A stretch of DNA of 64,000 nucleotides from Streptomyces nitrosporeus (GTDB lineage Bacteria > Actinomycetota > Actinomycetes > Streptomycetales > Streptomycetaceae): contig NZ_CP023702.1 in the NCBI RefSeq assembly GCF_008704555.1, positions 1,426,001-1,490,000 on the forward strand, given 5' to 3'. The notes under the pieces are model-generated. The model ran no database searches, had not been told where the DNA came from, and was given only the letters and a program-made list of their open reading frames with translations. Numbering within the stretch: the first letter of the stretch is position 1; each line of letters begins with the position of its first letter. Positions 61,469-64,000 of the stretch are shown here, piece by piece. The translations under genes and the position numbers were made by a program.

Positions 61469-63466
61469 CTACGGGAACGGGTGCGGGACCATGCGGATCT
61501 CGTCGCCGGCCAGGTCCGTGGCGCGGTGGCCGCCCCGGCGGAGCGCGGTGCGCAGCCGGGGCATGAGGGGGGCGCGCTGCCGGTTCCAGCCGAAGTCGAT
61601 CGGCAGGAGGCCGGGGACGAGGGTGGCGACGGTGGACAGGCCCATGCGTTCCTGTTCCGGGGTGGTCTGGTCGACGGCGATCACGTCGTGCCCGGCGCGG
61701 GCGAGTTCGCCGATGACGGCCCGGAGGTCGTCGCGCAGGTCGCCGGTGCGGGGGCGGCCGGTGGCCTCCCAGTCCCGGTAGACCTCCCCGAAGGGCCGTA
61801 CGGCCAGGGGCCGGAGGTAGGTGCGGGCGTGCTCGGCCATCCGGGGCAGGCCGTAGAGCTGGGCGTGGTCCTTGAGGTGGCGGACCAGGCCGAAGTCGTC
61901 GGCCATGGCCTCCAGTTCACCGCGGCGCTCCTCGGTCTGGCGGGAGAGGTGCGGGATGTAGGTGAGGACCTCGGACAGCGCGCCCTCGACGGCGGCGCGC
62001 GGGTCCAGCGAGGCGGCCGCCGCGAAGGAGAGGGTGCCGGGGCCGCCGTCGCGGCGTACGGCGAGCGCGGTCACGACGGGGACGGCCAGGTCGATGCGGT
62101 TGTCCAGGACGTGGACGTCGTAGCCCTGGAGCGCGGCGCGTTCCGCCATGGCGGGCGTGGCCCGGCCGCCGACGGTCGCCAGGTCGATCTCGGTGAGGCG
62201 GGCGCCGCCGTACCAGGCGTTGAGGAAGGCGTCCCGTTCGACGAGTTCGAGGAGCCCGCCGAGGACGGCCTCCTCCAGGCCGCCGCCGATGGCGCAGCCG
62301 TTGGAGCACTCGAAGACGAAGTTGTCGGCGGCCAGTCCGGCGCTGTAGTAGACGAGCCGGGAGGGGACGAGGACGGGGCGGTCGTCGCGCAGGGACCAGC
62401 CCCACTCCCACGGGATGGCGCGGTCCGGGTCGAAGGGGTCGACCAGGGGGTCGTCGCGGTAGGTGCGGGGGTCGTAGAAGCCGCAGACGGCGGGATCGAG
62501 GGCGTCGGCCCTCAGCTCGTCGAAGCTGCCGGTGACGGGGGTGGCGCGGCCGCGCCGGTGGGTTCCGGCGTAGCGTTCCAGCCCTTCCAGGAAGGCGAGG
62601 GTGCGGCTGGTGGAGAAGGCGTTCTCCTGGCCGCTCCAGGTGACGTCGTTGAGTCCGGCGTAGCCGCGGACGAAGACGCTGCCGGCGACGGGTGCGGTGG
62701 TCGGCGAGGTGACGTCGGTCCAGGTGCCGCCGCCGAGGACCCCGCAGACGGGGTTGGCCAGGGCCTCTTCGGGGACGGGGTACGAGGACGCGGGGCGCAG
62801 CCGGTAGCCGTCCGGGTCGGGTTTGGGGCGGGGCGCGAGGAAGAGCGGCCGGGGCCCGGCGGGCGCGGGAGGCGGCGCGCAACCGGGGCAGAGGGGGTCG
62901 GCGAGAAGGGGATACGTACGCACCTGAAGGGTCGTCAGGTCGAGGCGGGTGACCTGGGGCAGGGCGCGGTCGGCGGCGGTGGTGGCGGGGGGCTCGGCCC
63001 CCGGGCCGTCCAGGAGTGCCCGGCAGAGGGCGGCCACGGCGTCGTAGGCGTGGTCGGTGAACAGGGGCCAGACGCCAGCGGGGCGGGGGCCGTCGGGGCC
63101 GCCGGTCTCCAGGGCGTCGCGTTCGCTGCGGCTGCGCAGGCGCTGCCAGCGCATGGCCAGGCAGTGTCCGCAGGCGGGGGCGGTGCCGTCGCCGCCCCAG
63201 GGGCCGATCAGGACGGCGGAGGCGGTGAGGTGGACGCGGGCACCGGGGCGGTCGGCGGCCCAGGGGTCGGGGGCTCCCCGGTCTCCGAGGGTGGCGGCGG
63301 CGTCGGTGGCGCCGACGGGGACCACGGGGACGGCGTGCCCGAGGCGGGCGGCGAGGGCGGTGTGCAGGGCCGTCCGCGCAGGGCCCATGGGCTGCGCCGG
63401 ACCCGTGGGCCGTTCCGGGGAGCGGGGGGCGGTGGCGGGGGCGGGTGTGCTCGTCGGGGTGTTCAT
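61469..63466 (-). CDS. TOMM YcaO-type cyclodehydratase with N-terminal zinc domain
   Basis: A 665-residue protein. The N-terminal 230 residues have two CxxC pairs, Cys99/Cys102 (CGHC) and Cys193/Cys196 (CPGC), as in the zinc-binding ocin-ThiF-like partner that recruits the leader peptide. The C-terminal 400 residues are YcaO: GLERYAGTH, FECSNGCAIGGG and LEEAVLGGLLELVERDAFL (ATP/Mg binding), TALAVRRDGGPGTLSFAAAA, and a final PHPFP matching the Pro-rich end needed by azoline-forming YcaO enzymes. It converts Cys/Ser/Thr to azolines with ATP. Its ATG overlaps the stop of the transporter gene (ATGA). Confidence 0.9.
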   Translation of the reverse strand: MNTPTSTPAPATAPRSPERPTGPAQPMGPARTALHTALAARLGHAVPVVPVGATDAAATLGDRGAPDPWAADRPGARVHLTASAVLIGPWGGDGTAPACGHCLAMRWQRLRSRSERDALETGGPDGPRPAGVWPLFTDHAYDAVAALCRALLDGPGAEPPATTAADRALPQVTRLDLTTLQVRTYPLLADPLCPGCAPPPAPAGPRPLFLAPRPKPDPDGYRLRPASSYPVPEEALANPVCGVLGGGTWTDVTSPTTAPVAGSVFVRGYAGLNDVTWSGQENAFSTSRTLAFLEGLERYAGTHRRGRATPVTGSFDELRADALDPAVCGFYDPRTYRDDPLVDPFDPDRAIPWEWGWSLRDDRPVLVPSRLVYYSAGLAADNFVFECSNGCAIGGGLEEAVLGGLLELVERDAFLNAWYGGARLTEIDLATVGGRATPAMAERAALQGYDVHVLDNRIDLAVPVVTALAVRRDGGPGTLSFAAAASLDPRAAVEGALSEVLTYIPHLSRQTEERRGELEAMADDFGLVRHLKDHAQLYGLPRMAEHARTYLRPLAVRPFGEVYRDWEATGRPRTGDLRDDLRAVIGELARAGHDVIAVDQTTPEQERMGLSTVATLVPGLLPIDFGWNRQRAPLMPRLRTALRRGGHRATDLAGDEIRMVPHPFP

Positions 63467-64000
63467 GAGGACCTCGTCCATCGGAAGGTCCTGACGGCGA
63501 CGGCGCCGAAGACCAGGGCGAAGACGCCGAGTCCGGCGCAGCCCACCCAGACGTCGGTCAGGTCCCCGCGTCCGGCGAGCGCGTGGGACACGGCGTCGTT
63601 GAGGTAGCGCAGCGGCATGACCAGGGAGACCTTCTGGAGCCAGGACGGCATCGAGTCCAGCGGGAAGAAGGAGCCGGACAGGAAGGCCATGGGCAGCATC
63701 AGGAAGTTGGCGACGGCCGCGACCGACTCCGGGGTGTCGGTGAAGGAGCCGATGATCACCCCGAGCAGCAGGAAGGTGGTGACGCCGAGGAGGAGCACCG
63801 GGATCAGCAGGGGCCAGCCGGAGGCGGGTTCGAGGCCGAACAGCGGCAGCATCGCGACACCGACGAACAGCAGCGACTGCACGGTGCCGACGGCCAGGGC
63901 GATGACGTAACGGGAGCCGATGACGGCGGAGAGCGGGGTGGGGGACATCCGGATCAGGCGCAGGATGTCGTCGGTGCGCCACTGCATCAGGGTGAACGCG
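63463..64000 (-). CDS. ABC-2 type transporter permease (partial, cut by window end)
   Basis: The frame is open to base 64000, giving about 178 C-terminal residues. It has four to five hydrophobic segments (GTVQSLLFVGVAMLPLFG, LLIPVLLLGVTTFLLLGVIIG, AAVANFLMLPMAFLSGSFFPL, and VWVGCAGLGVFALVFGAVAV) and the SGSFFPLDSMPSWLQ loop of ABC-2 drug/antibiotic exporters. It is coupled to the YcaO gene. It probably exports the modified peptide or gives self-resistance; an ATPase gene is expected just beyond the window. Confidence 0.85.
   Translation of the reverse strand, partial: AFTLMQWRTDDILRLIRMSPTPLSAVIGSRYVIALAVGTVQSLLFVGVAMLPLFGLEPASGWPLLIPVLLLGVTTFLLLGVIIGSFTDTPESVAAVANFLMLPMAFLSGSFFPLDSMPSWLQKVSLVMPLRYLNDAVSHALAGRGDLTDVWVGCAGLGVFALVFGAVAVRTFRWTRSS

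Noticed and set aside
61139..63607. An 822-codon open frame on the plus strand over the YcaO gene
   Set aside because: Its protein is a Gly/Val/Glu-rich antisense shadow; the minus-strand YcaO protein has clear motifs and a coupled start.

Overview
The window is very GC-rich, uses GTG/TTG starts and coupled ATGA/GTGA overlaps freely, and carries typical Streptomyces families: DUF397 with an XRE/DUF5753 regulator, TerD, a ScbR-like TetR protein, a crt locus split into two convergent operons, and an EgtA-like ligase. It is best read as an accessory (arm-like) region of a Streptomyces or close relative. All functions below come from reading the translated sequence; no database search was run.

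Region 1 (1-14.9 kb) is a catabolic island. The first half is an mhp-like meta-cleavage module: the 3' end of 4-hydroxy-2-oxovalerate aldolase, an MhpC-like hydrolase, an MhpA-like flavin hydroxylase and an MhpB-like extradiol dioxygenase, followed by an IclR regulator. The second half is an unusual operon: hydantoinase/oxoprolinase-type subunits A and B, a LigB-like and a LigA-like dioxygenase subunit, an acetamidase/formamidase and another alpha/beta hydrolase. It ends at a perfect hairpin. A zinc-type dehydrogenase and a divergent TetR regulator share an intergenic region with two GCAA-N6-TTGC operators.

Region 2 (15-24.7 kb) holds dhaK-dhaL, a HAD phosphatase, a ScbR-like regulator, terD, a secreted SGNH lipase, a GH43 glycosidase behind LacI-type operators, a tetratricopeptide-like protein, and a MerR regulator fused to DNA-polymerase sliding-clamp-like domains.

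Region 3 (24.9-33.6 kb) is a complete aromatic-carotenoid (isorenieratene-type) locus. crtE-crtI-crtB-Rieske runs rightward and crtY-crtT-crtU runs leftward, converging on a small secreted protein gene.

Region 4 (33.9-51.9 kb) is mixed: a PPOX protein, an arginine antiporter plus arginine deiminase, a P-loop kinase, a three-repeat beta-trefoil protein, secreted proteins, argG with an ARG-box-like promoter, DinB proteins, an amino-acid oxidase/glutamate-cysteine-ligase-like pair facing a GNAT gene, and a WhiJ-type XRE/DUF397 locus with three coupled small ORFs.

Region 5 (52-55 kb) is an insertion-sequence hot spot. An IS427-type element landed on a stop codon and a second IS5-family element then landed on its edge; a truncated third transposase lies beyond.

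Region 6 (55.2-64 kb) carries a VanZ protein, a Tat-type poly-gamma-glutamate hydrolase, a hemopexin-repeat protein with a damaged start, an AraC regulator, a small secreted protein and an M20 amidohydrolase. At the right edge is the start of a thiazole/oxazole-modified peptide (TOMM, thiopeptide-like) cluster: a 56-residue precursor whose last 21 residues are almost all Ser/Thr/Cys, a YcaO cyclodehydratase with two CxxC pairs, and an ABC-2 permease cut by the window end.
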